Source of the DNA: Desulfotomaculum sp.
GTDB taxonomy: Bacteria > Bacillota > Desulfotomaculia > Desulfotomaculales > Nap2-2B
Length of the DNA: 6,081 nt
Assembly: GCA_003445555.1 (NCBI GenBank)
Contig: DMDI01000183.1
Span: 1 to 6,081 of the forward strand
Direction: 5' to 3'
A program made the translations under genes and the position numbers. Position 1 is the stretch's first letter; every line of letters starts with the position of its first letter. The notes under the pieces are model-generated. The model ran no database searches, had not been told where the DNA came from, and saw nothing but the letters and a program-made list of their open reading frames with translations. Shown here piece by piece: positions 1 to 5,856 of this stretch.

Positions 1-846
1 GTGCGTGAGGTAGTTAAAGGCGGTCTATTGGTTGACGTAGGAATAAGAGGCTTTTTACCGGCCTCATTAGTAGAACAAGGTTACGCGGAAGATTTAAATA
101 AATACTTGGAAACCACCATTAAAGCTAAAATTGTTGAATTGAACCGGAACCATCGAAAAGTAATTCTCTCCCGCAAGAGTTTCTTAGAAGAAGAAACGGC
201 CGCCAAACGTCAGGAATTATTCGCTAATTTAGAGGAAGGACGGAGAGTTAAAGGTATCGTACGCCGTTTAACAAATTTCGGTGCTTTTATTGATTTAGGC
301 GGGGTAGACGGGCTTCTGCATATTTCTGAACTGGCCTGGTACCGGGTAAATCACCCTTCTGAACTGCTTAATACCGATGAGGAAATAGAAGTGGTTATTT
401 TACGGGTAGATAAAGAAAACGGAAAAATTTCTTTAAGCTTGAAGCAACTTATGCCTAATCCCTGGGACAGTATAACTGAAAAATACCCGGTAGATGGCAT
501 TGTAAAAGTAAAAGTAACCCGCTTAGCTCCCTTTGGGGCATTTGTGCAGTTAGAACCTGGCGTGGAAGGACTGGTCCACATTTCCCACCTGGCCAACTAC
601 CATATAGTAAGCCCTGATGAAGTTGTCCAAAATGGTGATGAGATAGACGTAAAAGTATTAAGTGTTAATCCTGCAGAAAAAAGGATGCGTCTTTCTTTGA
701 GGGAAGCTAATCAAGAAACAAAAAATCGGGGCCGTCAGAAGTATAGTGAACCACAGTTTACGCCTCAAAATACAGAAAACAACCACAAAGTAACCATTGG
801 TGACATGGTGGGTGACATGTTTGAAGAAAACGGAGGAACGGTATAA
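1..846 (+). CDS. S1 RNA-binding domain protein, C-terminal part (ribosomal protein S1 type; 5' end outside window)
   Basis: This is the 3' part of a gene with repeated S1 (OB-fold) RNA-binding domains. S1 proteins bind single-stranded mRNA on the 30S ribosome. The visible 281 residues hold an incomplete S1 domain (about 1-60, with the GFLPASLV signature of S1 domain 2), a full domain at about 80-150 (NFGAFIDLGGVDGLLHISEL) and another at about 163-236 (PFGAFVQLEPGVEGLVHISH). A polar linker and a short tail (TIGDMVGDMF, 265-274) follow. The GTG at base 1 is not the true start: it falls inside the first domain, so at least that domain's N-terminus lies upstream. In many Clostridia a four-domain S1 protein is fused behind the isoprenoid enzyme IspH; the tail would suit that, but nothing in the window decides between a fusion and a free S1 protein. 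The gene ends in TAA and is followed by a terminator. Domain identity is secure; full architecture is not. Confidence 0.93.
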   Translation: MREVVKGGLLVDVGIRGFLPASLVEQGYAEDLNKYLETTIKAKIVELNRNHRKVILSRKSFLEEETAAKRQELFANLEEGRRVKGIVRRLTNFGAFIDLGGVDGLLHISELAWYRVNHPSELLNTDEEIEVVILRVDKENGKISLSLKQLMPNPWDSITEKYPVDGIVKVKVTRLAPFGAFVQLEPGVEGLVHISHLANYHIVSPDEVVQNGDEIDVKVLSVNPAEKRMRLSLREANQETKNRGRQKYSEPQFTPQNTENNHKVTIGDMVGDMFEENGGTV

Positions 847-921
847 ATAAAGGGAGGTTAAGGAAATAGGACCCGGGAGCACCCTTTTTTAACTTTTTTA
901 AAATAAGACTTGTTTTTTTCT

Positions 922-948
922 AAAAAGCGGCGAAAAGGCCGCTTTTTT
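922..948 (+). terminator. Rho-independent terminator after the S1 gene
   Basis: A perfect 10-bp stem (bases 922-931 pairing with 938-947) has a GC-rich inner half, GCGGC/GCCGC, and a 6-base loop, GAAAAG. Its 3' arm merges into a run of six T. It lies about 75 bases after the S1 stop codon and about 100 bases before the next start, so it separates the S1 unit from the DUF1614-SpoIIP unit. The symmetrical A/T flanks mean it may also slow transcription from the other strand. Confidence 0.9.
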
Positions 949-987
949 GTATATTTTAAATTACCAGGGATAGGCTAAGTAAAGCAG

Positions 988-996
988 TGCTAAAAT
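988..996 (+). promoter_or_regulatory. Possible extended -10 promoter for the DUF1614-SpoIIP unit
   Basis: The sequence TGCTAAAAT matches an extended -10 element (TGn plus a hexamer with five of six bases of TATAAT). No convincing TTGACA box lies 16-18 bases upstream, which extended -10 promoters can tolerate. Transcription would start near base 1003 and give a leader of about 45 bases containing the AGGAGG site. A promoter is expected between the terminator at 922-948 and the gene at 1049, but the exact site is an inference. A sporulation sigma factor could be used instead. Confidence 0.3.
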
Positions 997-1048
997 CAAA
1001 CAGCAGTTAAAAACAGCAAGTAAGAAATTAAGTATAGGAGGCAAAAAA

Positions 1049-1795
1049 ATGATGTATTTTCCTTTAGGGCTGATTGCTTTACTTATTGTATCTATCCTAA
1101 TTTATTTGGGTTTTGCTCACCGGGTTTTAGACCGGATGTACTTGTCCGACCGGGGGGCCTTAATTTTAATTGCCGCGTTAATTGGAGGCAGTTTTATTAA
1201 TATTCCCCTGGCCTATAAACCATATCATGTTTCAGTTAACGTAGGAGGGGCCCTGATACCAGCCGGCCTGGCTGCTTACCTTCTGGTAAAAGCCGGCACA
1301 CCGCGGGAAAAGCTGCGGGCTGTTGGAGCAGCCGTAATTACTGCTTTAGCCATTTACGGAGTAAACTCTCTTTTAATGCGGGGCGCGGCCGCCGAGCCCG
1401 GGAGCAGGTGGGTCTTTTTAAGTTCTATCTGGCTCTTTCCTTTAGTAGCCGGGGTAACCGCATATTTATTTGGCCGCTCCCGGCGCGCCGCTTTTGTGGG
1501 GGCCACTTTAGGGGTGCTGCTAATGGACCTTGGTTACTACGGATGGCTGGTATGGCACGGCGCACCGGCAGGACGCGTAAACATTGGAGGAGCAGGCGTT
1601 TTTGACGCGGTAATCCTGGCCGGTATTCTGGCTGTTTTTCTAGCTGAAATAGTAGGCGAAGTGAGGGAACGCCTCCAGGGCGGACCAGACACCACGGGAC
1701 ACTCGCCAAAATTACTGCAGGGCTTACGCAAGCCCGCCCTGAAGATCAAGCCAGAAGAACAGCGGAAAGGAGATTTGGCCGATGAAGAAAAATAA
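1049..1795 (+). CDS. DUF1614 family integral membrane protein
   Basis: The 248-residue product is a polytopic membrane protein of unknown function that I assign to the DUF1614 family. Seven hydrophobic segments can be read at about 4-22, 36-54, 65-82, 90-109, 121-141, 147-168 and 183-203. Conserved-looking polar or glycine patches include FINIPL (49-54), GGALIP (66-71) and GGAGVFDAVILAGILAV (180-196). The cytoplasm-like tail from about 204 is charged and lacks helices. The start is the ATG at 1049, seven bases after a perfect AGGAGG (1036-1041); an in-frame ATG directly after it is an equally possible initiator. The 3' end overlaps the SpoIIP-family gene by 14 bases, so the two are probably translated together. 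The coupling suggests, but does not prove, a role in sporulation or envelope remodelling. Membrane topology is clear; the family name comes from recognition and the function is unknown. Confidence 0.8.
   Translation: MMYFPLGLIALLIVSILIYLGFAHRVLDRMYLSDRGALILIAALIGGSFINIPLAYKPYHVSVNVGGALIPAGLAAYLLVKAGTPREKLRAVGAAVITALAIYGVNSLLMRGAAAEPGSRWVFLSSIWLFPLVAGVTAYLFGRSRRAAFVGATLGVLLMDLGYYGWLVWHGAPAGRVNIGGAGVFDAVILAGILAVFLAEIVGEVRERLQGGPDTTGHSPKLLQGLRKPALKIKPEEQRKGDLADEEK
1766..1772 (+). promoter_or_regulatory. Ribosome binding site of the SpoIIP-family gene, inside the DUF1614 gene
   Basis: AAAGGAG lies nine bases before the ATG at 1782, within the last codons of the upstream gene. It fixes the SpoIIP start and supports translational coupling across the 14-base overlap. 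Confidence 0.8.
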
Positions 1796-2933
1796 GACCA
1801 TTTTAGGAGTAATCATGATAATAGGGAGTATTATCTTTTTATTTACAGTTTATAATTTACCTTCCTATTTGCCAGCCTGGAATCCTGCTGACGTATTTAA
1901 TAAATTCGACAATGAACTTCAAACCGGACAGTATTGTACCGTAAGAGATGAAAAAGGCGGTTTGATCACTAAAATATCCCGCCGGGTAAACTCCGGCGAC
2001 GAAGTGTTTACGGCTGACGGCTGTCATTACCGGATCACCAAAGTAAAAGGCAATCAGGCTTGGGCCAGCTTTGATGGACCAGACGAGGCAATCCTCAGCT
2101 ATGAAGAGTTTTACTCCCATTTAGAAGCCCCTGCCGCTGCGGTCACCTGGAAAAAACAGCCCCTTGGAGTTTATCACACCCACAGTGATGAGTCTTACCT
2201 TCCTTCAGACGGCGCTTCTTCCATTCCTTTCCGGGGAGGTATTTACCAGGTAGGAGAAGCAATGGTAAAAAGGTTAAAAGAAAGAGGGGTTAAAATAAGC
2301 TACGACCGGACACCCCATGACCCCCACGATAACAACGCCTATTACCGCTCGCGGCGGACGGCGGCCCAACTGATGAAAAACAACCCCATTGCCCTCTTTG
2401 ACGTTCACCGGGACGGTATCCCCGACCCTAATTTTTACGGCCGCCGCATTGAGCAAAAATACGTAGCCCAGGTACGTTTTGTAATTGGCCGCGAAAACCC
2501 GCACTACGCGGCAAATCTGGATTTTGCCAAGCGCTTAATGGCCTACGCAAACAAAGTGTATAAACCGATCGTTAAAGACATTTATTTAAGTAGTGGTAAT
2601 TTTAACCAAGACCTTATGCCTACGGCCATCCTTATTGAAGCAGGGACCTACACCAATGTAAAAACGGACGCCGCCCAGGGCATTTCCATGCTGGCGGAAG
2701 CAGTCCCGGTAATATTAGGTCTGACCGGGCCCCATACCCAACCAGGAGCACCAGAAAACCTGAAACCCATTACCGATCCGACCTCCCGTACACCGGGAAC
2801 TTGGAAAGCGCTGGCCTGGATTGTAAGCTTAACTTTTTTAGCGGGGGGCGTTTTCTTAATTATTAGCGCGGGCGGTTGGGATAAAGCAAAAAAACGTTTG
2901 ACAGATCTCCTCAAACGAAATAAAGTAAGATAG
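1782..2933 (+). CDS. spoIIP: SpoIIP-family sporulation peptidoglycan amidase/endopeptidase, two-anchor form
   Basis: SpoIIP works with SpoIID and SpoIIM at the engulfing septum of sporulating cells. It cuts stem peptides from peptidoglycan and cleaves cross-links, and is zinc-dependent where studied. The 383-residue product has an N-terminal membrane anchor (about 6-24) and a beta-rich region (about 48-112). The catalytic domain (about 127-313) carries the family signatures HTHSDESY (132-139), DVHRDG (207-212) and LIEAGTYTN (284-292). Likely zinc or catalytic residues are H132 or H134, E137, H209 and E286. After a Pro/Thr-rich linker comes a second hydrophobic segment (about 343-362) and a basic tail ([14 protein letters not shown]). 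Canonical SpoIIP has only the N-terminal anchor and usually sits beside gpr; here the partner is DUF1614. It is therefore probably a paralogue, and the symbol marks the family rather than proven orthology. The start follows AAAGGAG with nine-base spacing. Confidence 0.88.
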   Translation: MKKNKTILGVIMIIGSIIFLFTVYNLPSYLPAWNPADVFNKFDNELQTGQYCTVRDEKGGLITKISRRVNSGDEVFTADGCHYRITKVKGNQAWASFDGPDEAILSYEEFYSHLEAPAAAVTWKKQPLGVYHTHSDESYLPSDGASSIPFRGGIYQVGEAMVKRLKERGVKISYDRTPHDPHDNNAYYRSRRTAAQLMKNNPIALFDVHRDGIPDPNFYGRRIEQKYVAQVRFVIGRENPHYAANLDFAKRLMAYANKVYKPIVKDIYLSSGNFNQDLMPTAILIEAGTYTNVKTDAAQGISMLAEAVPVILGLTGPHTQPGAPENLKPITDPTSRTPGTWKALAWIVSLTFLAGGVFLIISAGGWDKAKKRLTDLLKRNKVR

Positions 2934-2977
2934 AAGCAACTACTCATAAATTAAACCTAAAAAGGTGGTCCTACCTC

Positions 2978-3364
2978 ATGCCCAGACCGCCAAAGTGGCG
3001 TACTGTAGAACAATTTCCTGCGTGCACTTATTTTAAACCCGCCGGCATTCCGCTGCGGGAATTAGGTGAGATATGTCTGTACGTAGAAGAATTAGAAGCC
3101 CTGCGCTTAAAAGACTTAGCCTGTTTGGACCAGGAGGCCTGCGCGGAACGGATGAAGATTGCCCGCACCACCTTCCAAAGAATTTTATGCGCGGCCCGGG
3201 CAAAAGTGGCGGAAGCCCTGGTAACGGGAAAAGCCATTCGGGTAGAAGGGGGCAAATACTTGTTGGCAAAAGCGCCGTTTGAGGAAGCAGACGAAGAAAA
3301 TGACCCGGGACGGCCCGGACGCCGCTGCCGTCGGGGTTGGAACGGCTGGCAGAAAAAAGAATAG
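2978..3364 (+). CDS. DUF134 / UPF0251 family putative DNA-binding protein
   Basis: This 128-residue protein belongs to the DUF134 (UPF0251) family, predicted DNA-binding proteins with a sigma-70 region-4-like helix-turn-helix. Family hallmarks are the MPRPPKWR start, the [17 protein letters not shown] stretch (37-53), the helix-turn-helix at about 50-80 ([26 protein letters not shown]) and the [13 protein letters not shown] block (84-96). A tail of about 30 residues follows, first acidic, then rich in Arg, Gly and Trp with one Cys. The ATG lies eight bases after AAAGGTGGT (2961-2969), one mismatch from the ideal site. It starts 44 bases after the SpoIIP-family gene with no terminator between, so co-transcription is plausible. 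DUF134 genes often neighbour small dinitrogenase iron-molybdenum-cofactor (NifX/NifB-like) proteins; none is seen here. Target genes cannot be read from the sequence. Confidence 0.88.
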   Translation: MPRPPKWRTVEQFPACTYFKPAGIPLRELGEICLYVEELEALRLKDLACLDQEACAERMKIARTTFQRILCAARAKVAEALVTGKAIRVEGGKYLLAKAPFEEADEENDPGRPGRRCRRGWNGWQKKE

Positions 3365-3447
3365 GGCTTAGAAATAAATACCTTGGAAATTCTGAAAGCC
3401 GGATAATGGTAACTTTAAAAACTTTTGAATAAGAAAGGGTTGGGCTG

Positions 3448-4830
3448 GTGGTAGACAGGGAAATTTTAAAAGAGGTGTTGGCCGGGGCCCTGGCTTACGG
3501 CGGTGATTTTGCCGATATTTTTTTAGAGCGCCGGAAGGTAACCGGTATTAGCGCGGAAGATAGCAAGATTGAGCGGGTTCATTCAGGAATAGATGCCGGG
3601 GCAGGGATCCGGGTAATTAACAAGGAAACCACGGCTTATGCCTATACTAATGACTTAAGCCGGGAAGGACTTCTTGAAGCGGCGCGCCTTTTAAGTAAGG
3701 CCGGGCAAGAGGCCCAAAAAGCATATAATTTAGATTTGCGCCAGGTTCAGTCGGGGGTTAATTTTAGCGTTGAAGAGCGTCCTGACGCGGTGGAGGCTAA
3801 ACGCAAGGTAGAGGCCGTAAAAATGGCTGATGAGGAAGCCAGGACGGTGGGCAGTCAATATGTAAAGCAGGTAATGGTTGGTTACGGTGATACTATCCAG
3901 CAAATTACCCTGGCCAACAGCGCAGGTGAATATATGGAGGACGAGCGCATTCGGACCCGGTTGACGATACGCGTGGTAACCGGTGAAGGTGAAACCATCC
4001 AGACCGGTTACGAAGCCGCGGGGAGCATAACCGGTTTCGAACTTTTTAAAAAATTCACCCCGGTTCAATTAGGAGAAAAGGCAGCCCTGCGGGCAGTAGC
4101 TATGCTCAAGGCAAGGCCGGCGCCCACCGGTAAAATGCCGGTGGTCTTGGCCGGTGAAGCAGGCGGAACTATGATTCACGAAGCCTGCGGCCACGGCTTG
4201 GAAGCTGACCTAGTTTTAAAAAAGCTTTCTGTTTACGCCGGAAAAAGGGGGCAAAAGGTATCCTCTGAATTAGTTACGGTAATTGATGACGCCACCATCC
4301 CTGAATGTTACGGTTCCTACCGCTTTGACGATGAAGGAGTGCCCGCCCAAAAAATAGTCTTAATTGAAAACGGAGTTTTAAAGGAATACTTGTACGACCG
4401 GTTTACCGCCAGCCAGGAAGGACGTGCTTCCAACGGTCACGGGCGCCGGGAATCGTATCAGCATAAACCTATCCCTCGAATGGGCAACACTTACATTGCC
4501 CCCGGTAAAACAGACCCGGCAGAAATAATTAAAATGGTAAAAAAGGGAATTCTGGTAAAGAAAATGGGCGGGGGCCAGGTAAATACAATTACCGGTGATT
4601 TCGTTTTTGATATTGCTGAAGGTTATTTAATCATGGCCGGGGAAATAGGGCCGATGATCCGGGGGGCCGTTTTAACGGGCAATGGACCCGAAGTATTGCG
4701 TCAGGTAGAATTAATTGGAAGCGACTTAGGCTTTAACCTTGGCACCTGCGGAAAAGATGGACAGGGGGTTCCGGTAGGTGACGCTCAGCCAACCATGTTA
4801 ATCAGGGAATTAATCATTGGCGGAACATAG
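3448..4830 (+). CDS. tldD: TldD metalloprotease (TldD/PmbA family, catalytic subunit)
   Basis: TldD is the zinc-bearing half of the TldD-TldE (PmbA) protease, which degrades small unfolded peptides in the cytoplasm and, in E. coli, matures microcin B17 and degrades the CcdA antitoxin. The 460-residue length is usual. The N-terminal part (about 1-190) is the family's beta-barrel-like region. The metal site reads HEACGHGLE (244-252), an HExxxH motif with H244, E245 and H249. The third ligand is probably C434, in the C-terminal signature CGKDGQGVPVGDAQPTM (434-450). This intact site marks it as TldD rather than the inactive TldE partner. The GTG start is eight bases after AAAGGG (3434-3439); no better in-frame start is near. 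It follows the DUF134 gene after 83 bases with no clear terminator and ends at its own terminator. No tldE/pmbA gene is adjacent, so the partner must be encoded elsewhere, or the enzyme acts alone. Confidence 0.95.
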   Translation: MVDREILKEVLAGALAYGGDFADIFLERRKVTGISAEDSKIERVHSGIDAGAGIRVINKETTAYAYTNDLSREGLLEAARLLSKAGQEAQKAYNLDLRQVQSGVNFSVEERPDAVEAKRKVEAVKMADEEARTVGSQYVKQVMVGYGDTIQQITLANSAGEYMEDERIRTRLTIRVVTGEGETIQTGYEAAGSITGFELFKKFTPVQLGEKAALRAVAMLKARPAPTGKMPVVLAGEAGGTMIHEACGHGLEADLVLKKLSVYAGKRGQKVSSELVTVIDDATIPECYGSYRFDDEGVPAQKIVLIENGVLKEYLYDRFTASQEGRASNGHGRRESYQHKPIPRMGNTYIAPGKTDPAEIIKMVKKGILVKKMGGGQVNTITGDFVFDIAEGYLIMAGEIGPMIRGAVLTGNGPEVLRQVELIGSDLGFNLGTCGKDGQGVPVGDAQPTMLIRELIIGGT

Positions 4831-4832
4831 CC

Positions 4833-4864
4833 AAGACAAGGAGACGGCTCTCTTGTCTTTTTAT
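4833..4864 (+). terminator. Rho-independent terminator after tldD
   Basis: AAGACAAG (4833-4840) pairs with CTTGTCTT (4852-4859). The inner AGA/TCT bases can extend the stem around a bulge, over a short loop. The T-run TTTTT (4858-4862) follows directly. The hairpin begins two bases after the tldD stop codon and ends about 30 bases before thpR, leaving little room for a thpR promoter. Confidence 0.8.
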
Positions 4865-4894
4865 AACTAACATTCTAATAGGAAGTGTTTTTTA

Positions 4895-5464
4895 TTGCCT
4901 GAGCTGCGTTTATTTTGGGCTATTAATTTACCTTCGGTTATTAAAAGCCGCCTGGCCGGTTTGCAAAACGAATTAAGAAGTATTCCTTGTGACGCTAAAT
5001 GGGTGGAAGAAAAAAATTTACACTTTACCGTAAAGTTTCTGGGTAACGTAGATGCTTCCCTGGTCACCAAATTAGTAGGCCAAGTGAAAACTGCTTTAGA
5101 CGACTGCCAACCCTTTTTCCTGGAATTGGGGGGGACAGGCGTTTTTCCAAATTTTAAATCACCCCGGGTATTTTGGGTTGGCCTCAAAGGAGAAATAGAC
5201 CATTTAACGAAAATCCAACAAAAAACCGAAGAGGTGCATCTTTCCTTAGGTTTTTTACCGGAAAAACAAAAATTCACCCCTCATTTAACCTTGGCCCGCA
5301 TACGTTCTCAGCGCGGCACATCTGATTTAAAACAAAAAATAAATATTTTAGGGGATAGGGTACTGTCTTTAGGGCATTTTAGAGTAACGTCTGTTGACTT
5401 GATGCAGAGCGAGTTAACCAAAAAAGGGCCTATTTACACCCTGGTAGCCCAGGTAAAATTATAA
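4895..5464 (+). CDS. thpR: RNA 2',3'-cyclic phosphodiesterase (ThpR/LigT, 2H phosphoesterase)
   Basis: ThpR hydrolyses RNA 2',3'-cyclic phosphate ends to 2'-phosphomonoesters; the E. coli relative LigT can also join tRNA halves in vitro. The 189-residue protein has the normal family length and both catalytic HxTx motifs: HFT at 43-45 (in HFTVKFLG) and HLT at 130-132 (in HLTLARI). The N-terminal LRLFWAINLP and the central GVFPNFKSPRVFWVGL are also typical. The start is a TTG, nine bases after AGGAAG (4880-4885). No ATG or GTG lies between the in-frame stop at 4868-4870 and this TTG, and the PELRLF sequence after it begins the fold, so the TTG is well supported. In related Clostridia thpR often sits near cinA and recA; here it stands between tldD and a decayed region. 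It lies just after the tldD terminator, so it is either expressed by read-through or from a promoter I cannot see. Confidence 0.93.
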   Translation: MPELRLFWAINLPSVIKSRLAGLQNELRSIPCDAKWVEEKNLHFTVKFLGNVDASLVTKLVGQVKTALDDCQPFFLELGGTGVFPNFKSPRVFWVGLKGEIDHLTKIQQKTEEVHLSLGFLPEKQKFTPHLTLARIRSQRGTSDLKQKINILGDRVLSLGHFRVTSVDLMQSELTKKGPIYTLVAQVKL

Positions 5465-5499
5465 AGATAATTAACTAACCAGGCACCGGTTAATAGTCG

Positions 5500-5516
5500 A
5501 GATTCTTAGAGAATCT
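5500..5516. repeat. Short inverted repeat between thpR and the caspase remnant
   Basis: AGATTCT (5500-5506) and AGAATCT (5510-5516) form a perfect 7-bp inverted repeat around TAG. No T-run follows on either strand, so it is not a convincing terminator for thpR. It lies in the roughly 70-base stretch without recognisable coding sequence between the thpR stop and the first caspase-like residues. It could be an operator-like site or an old junction. Confidence 0.4.
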
Positions 5517-5534
5517 TATCAACACAAGAGATGG

Positions 5535-5856
5535 GATGATGAGCTCGACCTCTGGCTCGAGCAGATAACTAGCAAAAAAGTAGTTATTTTGGACACTTGT
5601 TTTAGCGGGGGGTTTTATAAAAACCCCCCGGTTGATGGTAAAAACTAAATCCGGGGTCTCTTTCCAGCGGCTTACGGATAACTTTACCAAAGACATAGCC
5701 AGGATAGGCTGCGAGGTACTAACCGCTTCCGATGACCACGAATATTCTTACGAAAGCAGCGAACTGCAAAATGGTGTTTTTACCTATTACGCAGAACTGG
5801 GACTGACCGGAGGAGCGGACACCGACCAAAACAATAAAATTTCCGCGTCTAAATAA
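5535..5856 (+). pseudogene. Caspase-like (peptidase C14, metacaspase-type) gene remnant, truncated and frameshifted
   Basis: Two adjacent reading frames together encode the second half of a bacterial caspase-like domain. The first (5535-5648) reads DDELDLWLEQ, then VVILDTCFSGGF, the strand and catalytic-cysteine motif of p20; the Cys codon is 5598-5600. It stops at TAA 5646-5648. The second, one base further on (about 5632-5856), carries VSFQRLTDNFTKDIA, VLTASDDHEYSYES, LQNGVFTYYAELGL and an EF-hand-like DTDQNNKIS. These are the parts that follow in caspase family proteins of this type. One extra base (or two lost) near the G6/C6 tract explains the shift. There is no start codon in the first frame and no upstream histidine motif (the GHG of the His-Cys dyad), so the N-terminal half is gone. 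The second frame ends at a stop directly before transposase sequence. The catalytic-centre match is strong; loss of function is inferred from the damage. Confidence 0.82.
5607..5629. repeat. G6T4 / A4C6 perfect hairpin inside the caspase remnant
   Basis: Six G and four T (5607-5616) are followed by a 3-base loop (ATA) and then four A and six C (5620-5629), a perfect 10-bp inverted repeat. It begins right after the catalytic-cysteine and serine codons of the caspase remnant and encodes GGFYKNPP in the first frame. The change of reading frame occurs within or just after it, and homopolymer G and C tracts are prone to slippage. Confidence 0.85.

Noticed and set aside
658..882. Minus-strand open frame across the end of the S1 gene
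   Set aside because: It is antisense to clear S1 domain coding sequence and shows no domain or ribosome binding site. Other minus-strand frames in the window are rejected for the same reason.
849..890. AAAGGG...CCCTTTTTT as a first terminator after the S1 gene
   Set aside because: Only six pairs (three of them A-T) close a loop of about 27 bases. The strong hairpin at 922-948 explains termination better.
949..976. Sporulation-sigma-like elements (GTATA at 949-953 and GGATAGGCT at 968-976) before the DUF1614-SpoIIP unit
   Set aside because: The first box fits a sigma-F-type -35, but the spacing is short and the -10 misses a consensus position. It cannot be separated from chance in AT-rich DNA.
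3402..3415. GATAAT or TGGTAACTT as a promoter before tldD
   Set aside because: No -35 box lies at usable spacing (TTGGAA is 13-14 or 21 bases away), so the match is too weak to annotate.
4853..4879. TTGTCT and TCTAAT as a promoter for thpR
   Set aside because: The spacer is only 15 bases, and the predicted start would fall beyond the AGGAAG ribosome binding site. The -35 half also lies in the terminator arm.
5531..5547. ATG at 5531 as the start of the caspase fragment
   Set aside because: It is in a different frame from the DDELDLWLEQ-DTCFSGG reading and meets stop codons at once (TGA TGA). No ribosome binding site is paired with it.
5619..5632. Programmed ribosomal frameshifting at AAAAAC / CCCCCC in the caspase remnant
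   Set aside because: The needed shift is +1, not the -1 of the usual heptamer, and only five A are present. The gene also lacks a start, its N-terminal half and its C-terminus, so decay is the simpler explanation.
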